Source of the DNA: Rhizophagus irregularis
Taxonomy: Eukaryota > Glomeromycota > Glomeromycetes > Glomerales > Glomeraceae
Direction: 5' to 3'
Length of the DNA stretch: 64,000 bases
NCBI RefSeq assembly: GCF_026210795.1
Contig: NC_089441.1
Location: 2,108,001-2,172,000 of the forward strand
The first letter of the stretch is position 1. Every line of letters begins with the position of its first letter. A program made the position numbers and the translations under genes. Positions 47,210 to 58,492 of this stretch are shown here, piece by piece. The notes below the pieces were generated by a model. That model was not told where the DNA came from. It made no database searches and saw nothing but the letters and a program-made list of their open reading frames with translations.

Positions 47210-48029
47210 CATATTCTAATCGGAAAAAAAATTTCAAATTCCAATTAGATATAACAGTATTACATTTTTTTTCAAACAATAATTTAAATGTGCGGATAAT
47301 CTTTCATTTTAACCAATCTTCTTGTCAAAAAGTAGTATCATTCGTTTTTTTGTTTAAAGGCTAATGATATTTGAATATTTGGCGTTTAAACTTCCAATCT
47401 TCCGCTTGATAATTAATCAATTCCTATCATAACAAAATTTAGTCTTCAAAAGCTAACCGTAATAACCGTAACTAATAATTATGGTTTTGAGAGTTAATAT
47501 TCTTTACGCTAAACGATTAAAATTAAACTTGCCATAATCTTCTAATTAATATGTTTATAATGAGATCATAAAATTGCTCGTGAAGGCTTTTAAAAATCAA
47601 GATTGTATGAAAATTTATATTGCGATATTTATTAAATAGAATTAATCCAAATAAATCAATAATTCAAGTCTCGATAAAAAAAAGGTTCGAAAATAACATT
47701 ATTTGATAATAATCTGATAAAAATACAGTATATAAAATTAGTCACAATGATGTCACACTAACTAGACGACTTAGGTTGCTATTTAATTTTTCAGTTGACT
47801 GTCAGGTCAATGCAAGCATTGTTTCCCAGAAGGATACATATTATACTTATGATCATGATCCTTTTCGAATTGACACTCCACTTTAATTTATCCGTCACGG
47901 AGAAATAACGATTATGAACGGTCATTATTGAACCACGATTTTTCTTATTGCAATATTTTAAAATAACCAACACGCGACTAGGTTTGAGTTAAAACTCCCA
48001 AGTCAAAATTTCAATTTCAAATTGGAATT

Positions 48030-48473
48030 TTTGAAATGTTATCATATCCCAAACCAAATTTGGAAATTAAAATAGACGTTTGGAGACATATTTAGGATCG
48101 AAGAGTGTTTGATTATCGTCGGTCTTGAACTTATGGCTTAAATTTACCAGATGGATGGAAAATCGCAAATTAAATTCGGAGTTGGGTTACAACAGCATCA
48201 TTTAGGTTTGTAAGGCTGAAGGAGACCCTTGTTTGATTCTTTATATAAAATTATATACGTATATACGCAGATTAAAAATGGAAAGAGAAGAAAGGAAGAG
48301 GCGTGTTGTACAAATTGAAATAAATGCAAAATAGTATAACAATAAATTTTCATAATCAAAATTTTTTTATTTCTTTTAAAATACTATAATCAAATTCAAT
48401 AAAACTCGGGCACACTGGTTACATTATGTTTCATGTGCGTAATAAATTTCATGTATAAGATACTATTCAGTTA
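48030..48473. other. extra block in right arm, class unknown
   Basis: The left arm joins GGAATTT directly to GTTATTG (complement near 21530). Here about 445 bp lies between them. It contains ordinary-composition sequence (GGCTGAAGGAGACCCTTG) and an A/T-rich end, but I find no TIR, poly(A) or target duplication. It could equally be a deletion from the left arm. Confidence 0.45.
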
Positions 48474-48726
48474 TTGTTAGTACACAATATGACTCTTATT
48501 GTCCAAAAGAAAAACATTTATTGTTGACATTTGAGGAATTGAGAGTCAGAATGATGCTCCAAAAAAGAAAAAAAAATTTTTTTGAGAAACGAAAAAAAAG
48601 AATAGAATTTTTATGGCGCAGATGGCGCAGTCTAAAGTATTTTATTAAATTAATAGTATTACATATTTTTTCGTCCAATAAAATTTTTTATAAATAAAAA
48701 TATTCAGCAAGATCTTTTTCTCTGCT

Positions 48727-51700
48727 TTAATTCGACCTTATGGATCTTATAGAAGCAGCAGATAAACGTCGATTTCTATTATATTCTCTAATTTTATCGC
48801 GTTGATGATTCCACCTTAATAACGCGTGATATGACCTTAGAATTAATTTATTTGCTATAACTAATCCACCAGATGCAAGCACAAGAGATGGAATAAGATC
48901 ATATGTTATGACACTATTGTAATATAGACCTTGGATAATGATTTGAGGTATATCTTCAACAAAAATGTTTATGATAACACCCCAAAGCATTATTTTTTTT
49001 GATCTTTGAGTCAAAGGAGCTGAAAATATTCTAAGGCCAAATAAATCCGACGATAAAGTGTTTAATATTTGTATATCAATGGCTGAAAATAGTGTGCCCA
49101 TTGATGATAATGTCGGAGACTCCTTAACCCATTTATTGAATGATGGATTCATTGCCATTTCAGATACAAAAATATTTATGGCTAATAAAAAATTGATTAC
49201 AATAGGTAAAATAAAGAATATAATACTAAATAATAACAAATAAGAAAATCAGTAATCAATTAAATTAATCTTTAAAACAATATAAAAATAATATTAAATG
49301 AGATTTCTTACGTTGGAATAAATAGATGTGGTGTATTTTTAACCTTTAATAATATAAATGCTAGATCCACGGCAATATCTTGCATTATAAAAAAGGTCTC
49401 AATTATCACAGAGTTTCTTGCATTGGGATTTTTTCTACGAGCCAAAACATATAATACTATTATTACAGCCAAACCTACTACAAATATAATGATCAAAGGA
49501 TAAAATTCATTGATATAATCTCCTGTAAAGTAATAGAATTAAAATTTAATGAAATATTAATCATTTACAAATAACAAATGTCAAAATATTTAATGAACAC
49601 ACTTACGGATCATTGTAAAAGGGGCACTTTCATCAATTAAAGATGTATATTCATTGAATGAAAGTGCAGTAAACCTTTTTTTGTTTATCAATGTACTTAT
49701 ATCATTGAATATAATTTGGGAGTTTGATTCTATTGTATTATCTTTAGCTTCAATTATGTTAAATGACAATAATACTTTTCTTGGGGAAGTAGGGTCATAT
49801 TGCCATTTACCACTTGTTGACAACCTCTGTTCAGTTACTGGGATTACTTTAGCAAATTCTTGAATCATATTCTTGAAAAATATTGAATGATTCATTTGGA
49901 GAAATTTTGAACTTCCTTCCTCGTTTAATCGAAGTAATCCTGTAACTGAATCTGAGTGTTGTGCCATTTTAAGTGGTTCTAAATATAGTAACAGAATATA
50001 AATTTTTCTATTCAATCATTAAAAAATTAAAATTAAAAAAAAATATGTATATTACTTGTTGAAAGTGTCCAAATATTCTTTCTAATTCCAATTAAAGGTT
50101 CATCTCTCTCTTGAGAGATGACAAAATTATTTCCAACAAGCACATAGTAGGTAGAATTCTGTTGGCTGAATGTGCTTTCAAAAATTGGAATATGTACTGT
50201 GTGGTTATCACTTCCAATGGTACATAATTTAGAATCTCCCGAAAATGTTTGTCTTAATAGGCCTGGTTTATATTTATCATCATTTAATTGAAATATTGAG
50301 ACATTCCCAGTAGATAACTTCACTGGAATGGTATATTTGATCGTAATTTCTTTGATCAAAGGATCAATAACTTCATTTATAGATGGCTTGGCTGACTCAA
50401 TTACAGGACTAAATTCAGAACCTACAGATAAAAAAAAATTATTATACTGTATATGATATATATGTAAATAAGAAAGAAAAGAGATTAAAAGCTTACCCTT
50501 TTTTAATTTTGGTAAAGGTTTGAATAAAAATTCCAATTTGTTTTTGGCCTGTTCCTTTACTCCAAAAATAGTACTAATTGTCCGATATGTATTATAAAAA
50601 AAAAACTCTGGCCCGAAAGATCCCTGTGATTGCATATAATTTCCATTATCATCCAAAAGATAAAAATCAATAGCAGATGCATTTTGGTAAATCACAATAA
50701 ATCCTCCATAATATAAAGCTCTCAAATCAATGTCTGTAATATTTGTTGGAGTAGGAATTATCTCCAATCGTACTAAGGCCCCAGTTGATAAAAATCCCAA
50801 CTGATAATAATTTATCTCAGTCCATGATTTATTATTATTTGTAATCGTGTTATTTAATGTCATAACACATATATATCCTTCAGCATTATAAGTTAAAGTA
50901 CATAATCTAAGTGTTATATTATTTAATTTCTGAGTAGTTTCGTAAAGTAGGGAGGGTTTTGTAGGTAAATCTGTTTTCACTTTTAAAAATGACACGTAAA
51001 TTCTCCAGTATTGAACATTTGGATCTTTTATTACCGATGATCCTTTTGTTTCATCATATTTTAAAATATACAGGAAACCAAAACCTCCATCCACTAAATC
51101 AAAATTTAAACTATCTACTAAGGTATATGATGGTAGATTTGGCGCATGAAATTCACCACTACTATGTTCCACCACTTCTCCTGTTTCAATATTTCTAAAA
51201 TAAGATGAAAAGCAAGTTAATCGACAAATATTTTCAAAAAAAAAAATTGTTTATTCATAAATACTTACGGAGAACTATACCAATGCCATGCAGATATTCC
51301 TTTTTCGTCTGGCTTTTCAATATTAATAAACCCTTCATTTGATAATGCAACATATCCGTCAGCATTTCCTAAATATATTTCGCTAAAAAGAAGAATTATT
51401 ATTGAGTCATTATAATTAACCTTCATAAATGAAGATGTTCCATCATTTAAGCTTACCTCATAACCTCACCGCTGTAATTAATTATCATTCCATGTTTTCC
51501 CTTAATACCATTTGTTGTTTTAGCATAATACAACAAAATATAATTATCAGCTACAGGTAAAAAATCAATATTATTAATGGGGCAAACTGCTTCCGCAGGA
51601 AGAGTATAATTAAGGTCTATATAATTGGTTTGTCCTGTTATCTTATTTATTATTCGTAAATGGAAATAAGGTAACATGCATTCTGGATCTTCATCTTCAA

Positions 51701-51911
51701 AGGCCATCCAAATCATCAAATGATTATAAGTGGGTAAAAGAGTTACAAATTTAAGACCATCGATTGGTTCTTCGTAAATGAATGATATATCTTGGGGTGA
51801 TATATCATGGAGGGATCCATTTTGCGATAAAATATCTCTTGATAATATGTTTTGTGATGAGACGACGGATATTAAACAGATAAAAGTGATCAACACCTTT
51901 AAATTGAACAT
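48727..51911 (-). CDS. orphan secreted/multi-pass membrane protein, intact copy 3
   Basis: Exons (minus): 51457-51911, 51269-51382, 50497-51194, 50056-50421, 49607-49978, 49312-49522, 48727-49225. Six GT-AG introns of 74-86 nt; the phases agree and give 904 codons plus TAA. The start follows three leader repeats and begins with a signal peptide (MFNLKVLITFICLISVVSS). Residues about 20-670 form a large domain with several N-glycosylation sequons, placed outside the cell or in the lumen. From about 677 there are roughly five hydrophobic helices (LIIIFVVGLAVIIVLYVLA; IIFFILPIVINFLLAINIFV; a helix with EDIPQIIIQGLYY; LIPSLVLASGGLVIANKLIL), then a basic tail. The EDIPQIIIQ motif loosely recalls the E-PQL-LQ helix of XK-type membrane proteins; that is only a resemblance. 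The function is unknown to me. Four broken relatives lie in this window. The 5' region with a TATA-like box at 52039-52049 is shared with copy 2. Confidence 0.85.
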
Positions 51912-52049
51912 TTTTACTAAGAGATTTGAAAAATGGTAAGTTTTTTTACTAAAAGACTTGAAAATAGTAAGTTTTTTTTACTAAGAGACTTGAAAAATGG
52001 TAAATTTTTTACTTTGGGGAATTACAGAACAACAGAACATTTATATATA
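51912..52049 (-). promoter_or_regulatory. leader repeats (three units) and TATA-like box of copy 3
   Basis: Three diverged units of the 30 bp leader repeat abut the start codon (51912-52014), with the conserved TATATATAAAT at 52039-52049 upstream. The count differs from copy 2 (four units), so the leader length has changed since the arms separated. The upstream ATG that opens a repeat-encoded frame in copy 2 closes early here. Confidence 0.6.
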
Positions 52050-54231
52050 TTTCTCGCTATTATAATTTGATTTATTTATTAACTATTAAATTAACTATTA
52101 ATAACTTTTCTTTTTATCAAACGTGTTTCAATTATTATTGTAATACAATTTCAACATTTCTAATATTATACTACCAAATTTGTATTTCAAAAACCGATCT
52201 GCATTGCTTTATTCACATATGTAAAAAACGTGGTGATAAATAAACACACGCGTCTTTGTTTTTTTTATTAGCTTTCATTAGTATAATACGCTAATTTTGA
52301 ACTTTAAAAACTGTAAAAAGTATGTTATAGAAATTTGAACTAGTATATTAATAATTAATTAGTAATTTAAATTGTTTACGTCTACACACTTTGAAAGTAA
52401 TTCGGAACCTAGTATTTGGTATGATGCACATGTGCTTGGTATCAAAGGAATTAGTAAAACAATACCTTGTACAAATAAACTTTGGAAGCAATTAAATCAT
52501 ATAACTGAAGCACTGTGATCAATGAACTTTAAAGATATGGTAAATTATTTGCACAAATAATATTCTGGAAATAAATATTAAATTTTTTAAATTTATTAAA
52601 ATTTATCATAATTTAGTGATAAAATTATGATATCACTGCTCGCAGAAATTCATTTGACATTTTGGTGTATTATTACTCTTCGTCTATAACTCAGCTATGT
52701 TTCATCATTCTATGATTATTGGATGCAAAATGGCGCAATAAACAAGCCAATTTGCCGACATTTTGACATATTATTCCTCATATACTGTATTGTACCTAGA
52801 GATATGAAACCATTGCAAGGGAGTGGAAGGATATTCATAAAAGTTTACGTCTTAATTTAGAGTAAAAAACAATGATAGAGAGCGAGGTAACACAACATAA
52901 GCATTATATTAAATTAACGTTAACATGAGACATTCCTATTGTTTAATTGTCATGATCAGCCGATCTATTTTGATAACAATCCGTAATAAATTACGGAGAC
53001 ATACTACACGTTACATTCATTACAATACACAACTCAAAATTAACCCTATAATTTACTAGAGATACCGTAAAAAATTTATTACGTATTTTTTTATTCCATG
53101 TTATTTCTGTAAATGTATCAAATTTACGGAGTTTATAGCCTCAAACATGAAAATTATTATTTTCTCATAAATGTATCATATTCACGGAGTTTTTCAGAAA
53201 TTACGTTTTACAAAGTTGGTTTAATTAGTATTTCTATTTAACTATGAATAATAGTTAATTATTCTATTACTATTATAAATTAAAGTAATTATATTTATTC
53301 CTATTACTTTATTATTACTGTTCAAAAAGACTACTAGTAGTATTTAAAAATTTATAAAATATTTATAGTATTAAATATTAATAATTAAAATTGATGAACT
53401 GCAATAAATATAGAGTATATATACTACAATTACTAGTACATTATGTAAATCCATCATCATCTATATACCGCACAATCTCTCGCTTTCATGTTCCAAACTT
53501 GTGAAGGAAAATGAAAATGAGAAAAAGAATATGAAAATGAGGACAAAGAAAGTGGAGAGGAGAAAATTATTCTCTTAACGCTGTGACTTGTGTGACTTGT
53601 TATTATTCTAGTAAAATTTCACGAATATGTAAATTCATAGAAAATTCAGATGTACAATGATTTATTTAAGCGAATAATATAATCTTTTTTATATCATACC
53701 TGCTGTTTTCTATTTTCACTTCTTTCTTGATGTAGTTTATTTGACATAGTAGCAATTTTAACAAATTCTAATTCCTGTTTTTTTTTGAAAAACAATTGGC
53801 GCATGGCCTTTAGCCATTTGGTCGGGGTTAGATGTTTGTCCATGACTAAAAATGGTCAAATATAGCCAAAAAATCTAAATATCATCGGAGGGGACTATCA
53901 CTACTACCAAAAATTAGGGAGGAGTTCCGAGAAGTGAATTAAAAATTGTGTCTGAAATTTCGCTAATTGTGATGATCATCACTGCGGAACATCGCCTTTC
54001 ATTTTTACTTAATTCCTTTATCTTAGTTTAGCCCCCTACCTCCTTTCCTTTCTTTCTTATTTTACGAAACTGGAAAAATAAAATTTAGATTTTTTTCTTT
54101 CATAAAAATTTGCTTTTATAAATAAATTGATACGAATTTCTTGGATTGTACTTTGGTCTTTGCTGTTTTACTTGTGAATTTATCTCCTATTCTCCGGTTG
54201 AATTCGCTACGAAACTCAGAGCTTTAAATTC
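52050..54231 (-). promoter_or_regulatory. duplicated 5' region of copy 3
   Basis: Reverse partner of 16000-17950. It holds the palindrome at 53969-53982, a GA-rich run at 53505-53570 (CT-rich when read towards the gene) and the TTACATTC...ACATACTACACG motif near 53000. No separate gene seen. Confidence 0.6.
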
Positions 54232-54724
54232 TCGTAGTGTAGTGATTGTATCCGGATTCAGCATATCCGGTTAAGCTAAAGGATATCCGATAAAAATGGA
54301 TATCCGGATGGTTTTTTTAGTTTACGGGTATCCGGATGAGTATCACGTGACCCAGATACACTCCGTTTCACCTGTTTACCAATTAAATTTTTGGATTACA
54401 TTAGTTTGTGGCTAACTTAATTCTTACTTATACTCAAACTTTATTAAGCTCGTGTTTAAGTCCGTGACTGATTTCTTTTTTCATTTTATTTAACTCTTAC
54501 TAACAATAATACTAATTAAATTACTTGGCTTTAAAATTTATACAATTGATACGGATTATTTTCAGATATCTGCTAAGAAACCCATTATAAAATCCTCGAA
54601 ATTACCGGATTTATCCGGATGCTATCCGGATGCTATCCGGTTTATTTAAAAGAAATATCCGGATATGAAAATCCTTGGATTTTTTTATCCTGGATACTTA
54701 CCGGATACAATCACTATCGTAGTG
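54232..54724. mobile_element. hAT-type MITE with 8 bp target duplication
   Basis: TCGTAGTG at 54232-54239 and 54717-54724 flanks a 477 bp element whose ends are the perfect inverted repeat TAGTGATTGTATCCGG / CCGGATACAATCACTA. Inside, ATCCGG or CCGGAT occurs about a dozen times near both ends. No transposase. The left arm lacks it. 8 bp duplication and TAGTG-type termini fit the hAT superfamily, though its TIR need not be that of the nearby hAT relic. Confidence 0.85.
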
Positions 54725-54790
54725 AAGTATTACGGTATTTTTTTGTTTTGAGATTTTTTAATAATTTTTAAAATTTTTATTTAGTATGGT

Positions 54791-54945
54791 CTTTACAGAA
54801 ACTTCAAGATCGTAGCGATGGCTTAATGCGCAGTAACTGCGTTATAAATACATAGTGATCACATTATGTAATCGTAAAGAAATTACATATAGTATGCTGT
54901 TACTGCGCATTAAGCCATCGCTACGATCTTGAAGTTTCTGTAAAG
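54791..54945. mobile_element. 155 bp foldback element with 47 bp perfect arms
   Basis: 54791-54837 and 54899-54945 are exact reverse complements starting CTTTACAGAAACTTCAAGAT; the 61 bp centre is AT-rich. The left arm reads TATGGTAGCC uninterrupted (complement near 15973), while here TATGGT and GTAGCC flank the element, giving a GT duplication. The first 17 bases match the right end of the 25755-29251 element at all but one position, so this looks like its non-autonomous derivative. Confidence 0.8.
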
Positions 54946-55261
54946 GTAGCCAGAACATACCAACCTCATTCCGTAGAACTACAAAAATCATGTTTCTTTT
55001 ATTTATTTTGTTCTAATTAATGTAATAATGCATTATCAGAGATTACATTCAATAATGTATGCATTTAAAATAACTATTCTTTGAGGTTATTTATTTATTT
55101 ATTTATTTTTCGTAAAGCAGGCAATAGACTAGCACAACTATTCTTCGAGGTTTTCATTTTGATATTCTTTGGTGTTTTGTTACTAATCAGTCACGAGATC
55201 TTATCTGATTAGCCTAAAATTCACATCAACTACGTGACTGAATGTTAATTTAATTTGTCAC

Positions 55262-56014
55262 AAATCGCCAAAAATTACGCAAATTCTTGACGAGCGTTTA
55301 TTTATTTATTTATTTTATTTATTTTATTTCTAGAGAGGAGTAACCAATGACAAAAACATAATAGAAGTTAACAACTACAAGTAGCGAAAAACTAATCTAT
55401 TAGGGGTACTGTGGTTATTAATCCCACATAACAGGACCTCACCCTCCGGAACTACTCTAAACAGTAAAACTACGCTACTGATAAAGCTAAAAGAAAAATA
55501 GGAACAAAAAATAAAGCTATCTAAAAAAAGAAAAAATTAGTAATAAACAGTAGCTAAGTTAGAGTGATATTGTGCCCGTTGGGCTTATATGAGAAATAGA
55601 ATAGTGTTAAAAATATTTGTATGAAAATCAGATAAATCATTGTCCAAAGTCGATAACCAAGGTAAATTATGTAAGAAATTTGATGAAGTAAGGTAGATCC
55701 ATAAGATATGATTTTCGATATGTCTTCGAGAATCGTTGAAAGGACATCTATATCCATTAATTGTATTGATATTATTAAATTCGGATTGTTGTAATCTCCT
55801 CATCGAGTCACGTGAATAATTGCGTCGGTAATGGATGAATGATTTTTTTGTCTTTTTTTAAATTGTTTCCATGAAATCGCTCTATATTTCCATATTTTTT
55901 CATAAATGTCTTTATGGAGGTCAAATAAAAATTTCATTAAGATTTTCTTGGTAGTGGCTTTGCTAATTTTAGCAGCTTTAAACGGATAGGTAGTCTTGAC
56001 GATAAATCGCCAAA
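55262..56014 (-). mobile_element. probable truncated LINE 3' end
   Basis: Absent from the left arm. On the minus strand a coding-like piece at about 55590-55800 contains CPFNDSRRHIENHILW, resembling the Cys/His motif at the end of LINE reverse transcriptases. The strand ends in a TAAATAAATAAAT tail near 55300. AAATCGCCAAA occurs at 55262-55272 and 56004-56014 and may be the target duplication, though about 25 bp separates it from the tail. The 5' end is missing. Confidence 0.45.
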
Positions 56015-56209
56015 TTTTTGATAAGCAAATATACTATCACGTGAACCACGTGATAATCACTGATTTAAGCCTACTTTAACTTTTTAAATTTTTCTTTGCC
56101 CCTTTAATAAAATTCGTATCTTTCCTTTCACCTCTCTCCTTTCTCACTTATCATACTTTCTATTAAAAAAAATCCTTACATTTATAGACTATTTTTTATT
56201 TTTTTTTAG

Positions 56210-56341
56210 GTTGTCCTTTCGGCTCTTGTGTGCGAAATTTTGGTTGGTTGATTTTTTTTAATTGCTCTTATTTAACGAACGATTAACAGCTCGTTTTTCT
56301 TTCTTTTTTTAGGTGATTTTGGGTTATGAGATTTTGATAAA
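56210..56341 (+). other. pair of exon-like micro-cassettes 5' of hAT, right arm
   Basis: Units 56210-56242 (acceptor TTTTTTTAG, donor GTTGGT) and 56313-56341 (acceptor TTTTTTTAG, donor GTAATT), followed by a third acceptor at 56411-56412. They match 15092-15220 of the left arm and chain by GT-AG into the first hAT exon. Confidence 0.5.
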
Positions 56342-56412
56342 GTAATTTCGTTTTTTTTTCTTTAACGATTTTAATGAATTTTACTAACAATTCATTTTTC
56401 GTTTTTTTTTAG

Positions 56413-58290
56413 ATTTTGCCAATTTTCTCTAAAGTGAAACTCGTCCGAAGCTGCAGAAACTAGTGGTCTGAAATATTATCATTTGAATACAACCCATAAA
56501 GTTTATGAAAAAAAAAGCGGTATGTATAACTACAAAAATTTTTTATATATTTAAAGAAAATAATATTAATTATATACTGTATATATTATAGGAGCAACTT
56601 AAAATTGATGATGAATTTAAAAAAGTGACACCTTACAAAGAACCTAAACAAAAAGAATTAAGGAATTCAGTTTGCGATTGGATAGTAATGGATGGAATAC
56701 CTTTCAATAAATAGAAATGGTTTTTAGAAGAATGATGAAAAAAGTCAATCCCCAATTTTAACCACCATGCTATCAAACACTTAAGGTCTCGGATATCAAA
56801 CGGCAAATAAATTAATGAAAAGTATGCTAAATTTTACGTGTGATACTGCTTCAATAACAACGGATTTATGGACATCATGTGCTACAGATCAAATGGAATT
56901 AAGGGATATTCCATTATGTATAGAACCAATAAAATATCCGCATACTGGTAGTTATATATGAAACTATTATAGTTAAAGAATTCAATTTAATTAATAAGAT
57001 TACTACTGCAATTACCGACAATGGTTGTAATATGGTAAAAGCAATCCAAGAATGGGAAGGTACCTTGTTCAGCACACACTCTGCAGTTATGTGTAATAAA
57101 AGGTTTAAAAAAAACAACAGATTACGTTGAACAAAATGAAAAATTGGAAGAAGCACAAGCTGAATCAAATGCAAAACTTGCGCAACATGACTTGCAAAAT
57201 CAAATCAAGATAATAATAGAAGAACGCCAACCACATATTTTACGAACAATTACTGAAGTGTCAACAAGATTGGGATTTGCATTAGCTTCATGGCGAAGAT
57301 TAAGGGAATTGAAACCTGCAATTAGACGCGCTTTAGTTAATTTAATTATTGAAAGTAATTATCAGAGTAAAAAAGACTGTAGACAGTTGCAGGAACTAAT
57401 GTTAAATACTTATGAGTGGAATTTATTAGATAAATTAATTGAGTTGTTCAAACCAATTTAAAATTTTTGGGTGGTCAAAAGTATTGCACGTATCATTAAT
57501 TTATCCTACTATTCAGCTCTGAAATATTCTTATGCAACAGAAAACGATAACAATAAGAATAATGATGAAAACTGTGATAATGAGAATAATGATGATGAAA
57601 ATAGTGATGAAGATAGTGATGAATTTGATAATAAAATGGTAATGTTTAATTATTATTTTAATTTTTAATTATATTATCATTTATTAATATAAATTTTTGT
57701 TTTAACAGATGATGATGATGCGAAAGTCTATAGATTCTATTAATTCAATAGATAAAGAAATCTATAATGCGCTTGATGACTATTTTGATAACCCACATAA
57801 CGCAACTATTTTGGCAAGTTTATTGGATCCTAGATCTAAACAAATGCATGGGTGGCTAGAAGAATTAAATGAAAAAACAACATCACTTTTAAGATCTGAA
57901 TACAAAGAAGAAGAAGAGTCTTTGAAAGAAACAAGTACAAATACCCATTTTCAAGTTAATCAAAAATGCAAAACTTTTTGCATCCCGTGGTTTTGGTTTC
58001 TCTCGGTCTCAAATTCCAATTTATGAAGAACATTCTTACTATTTGGATGAAATAAAAACACCACAGGCTCTTCCCGAAGTAGATCCCTTTGAATGATGGT
58101 ATGAAAATCAGAAAAGGTTCCCTACTTTATAAAATCGCGAGAAAATATTTGAGTATAATAGCTACTTCAGTTCCGAGCGGAAGACTTTTTAGTGATGCAG
58201 GTAATCAAATTAGTGCAGAAAGAAATAGATTAAAGCCCTCAACTGTTAATGAATTACTCTTCATTAAGCGAAATATAAATACATAAATCC
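56413..58290 (+). mobile_element. hAT transposase relic, right arm, most complete
   Basis: GT-AG edges suggest exons 56413-56519, 56592-57638 and 57709-58284. The protein, with shifts, shows ELRNSVCDWIVMDGIPF (56655), TTDLWTSCATDQMEL (56860), DNGCNMVKAIQEWEG (57017), the helical EERQPHILRTITEVSTRLGF region (57220), an Asp/Asn-rich linker (57540-57630), ILASLLDPRSKQMHGWLEE (57810) and the C-terminal dimerisation motif [19 protein letters not shown] (58190). This is the RNase-H-like DDE plus hATC layout of hAT transposases, which cut and paste DNA in the nucleus. Stops near 56713, 56960 and 57460 and a shift near 58025 make it inactive. Confidence 0.85.
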
Positions 58291-58492
58291 ATTTGTATAA
58301 ACTATAGCTTCATTATGTTACGGTTGTTTTAATAATAATAAAAAATATTTGCAAATATAAACTATACAAAGCCAATAGAGGTGTATTTATTATTAAAATT
58401 TTACTGTCAACTAATATTACTAGTGCGCGATTGTTTTTATGATCGATGATCATTTCCCAATTAATAATTAAGCCAATTAAATTCCCTAAATA

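Noticed and set aside
46990-47210. Simple tandem duplication as explanation for the 18 bp direct repeat
   Set aside because: The A-rich tail next to the second repeat and the single copy in the mirrored arm fit retroposition better.
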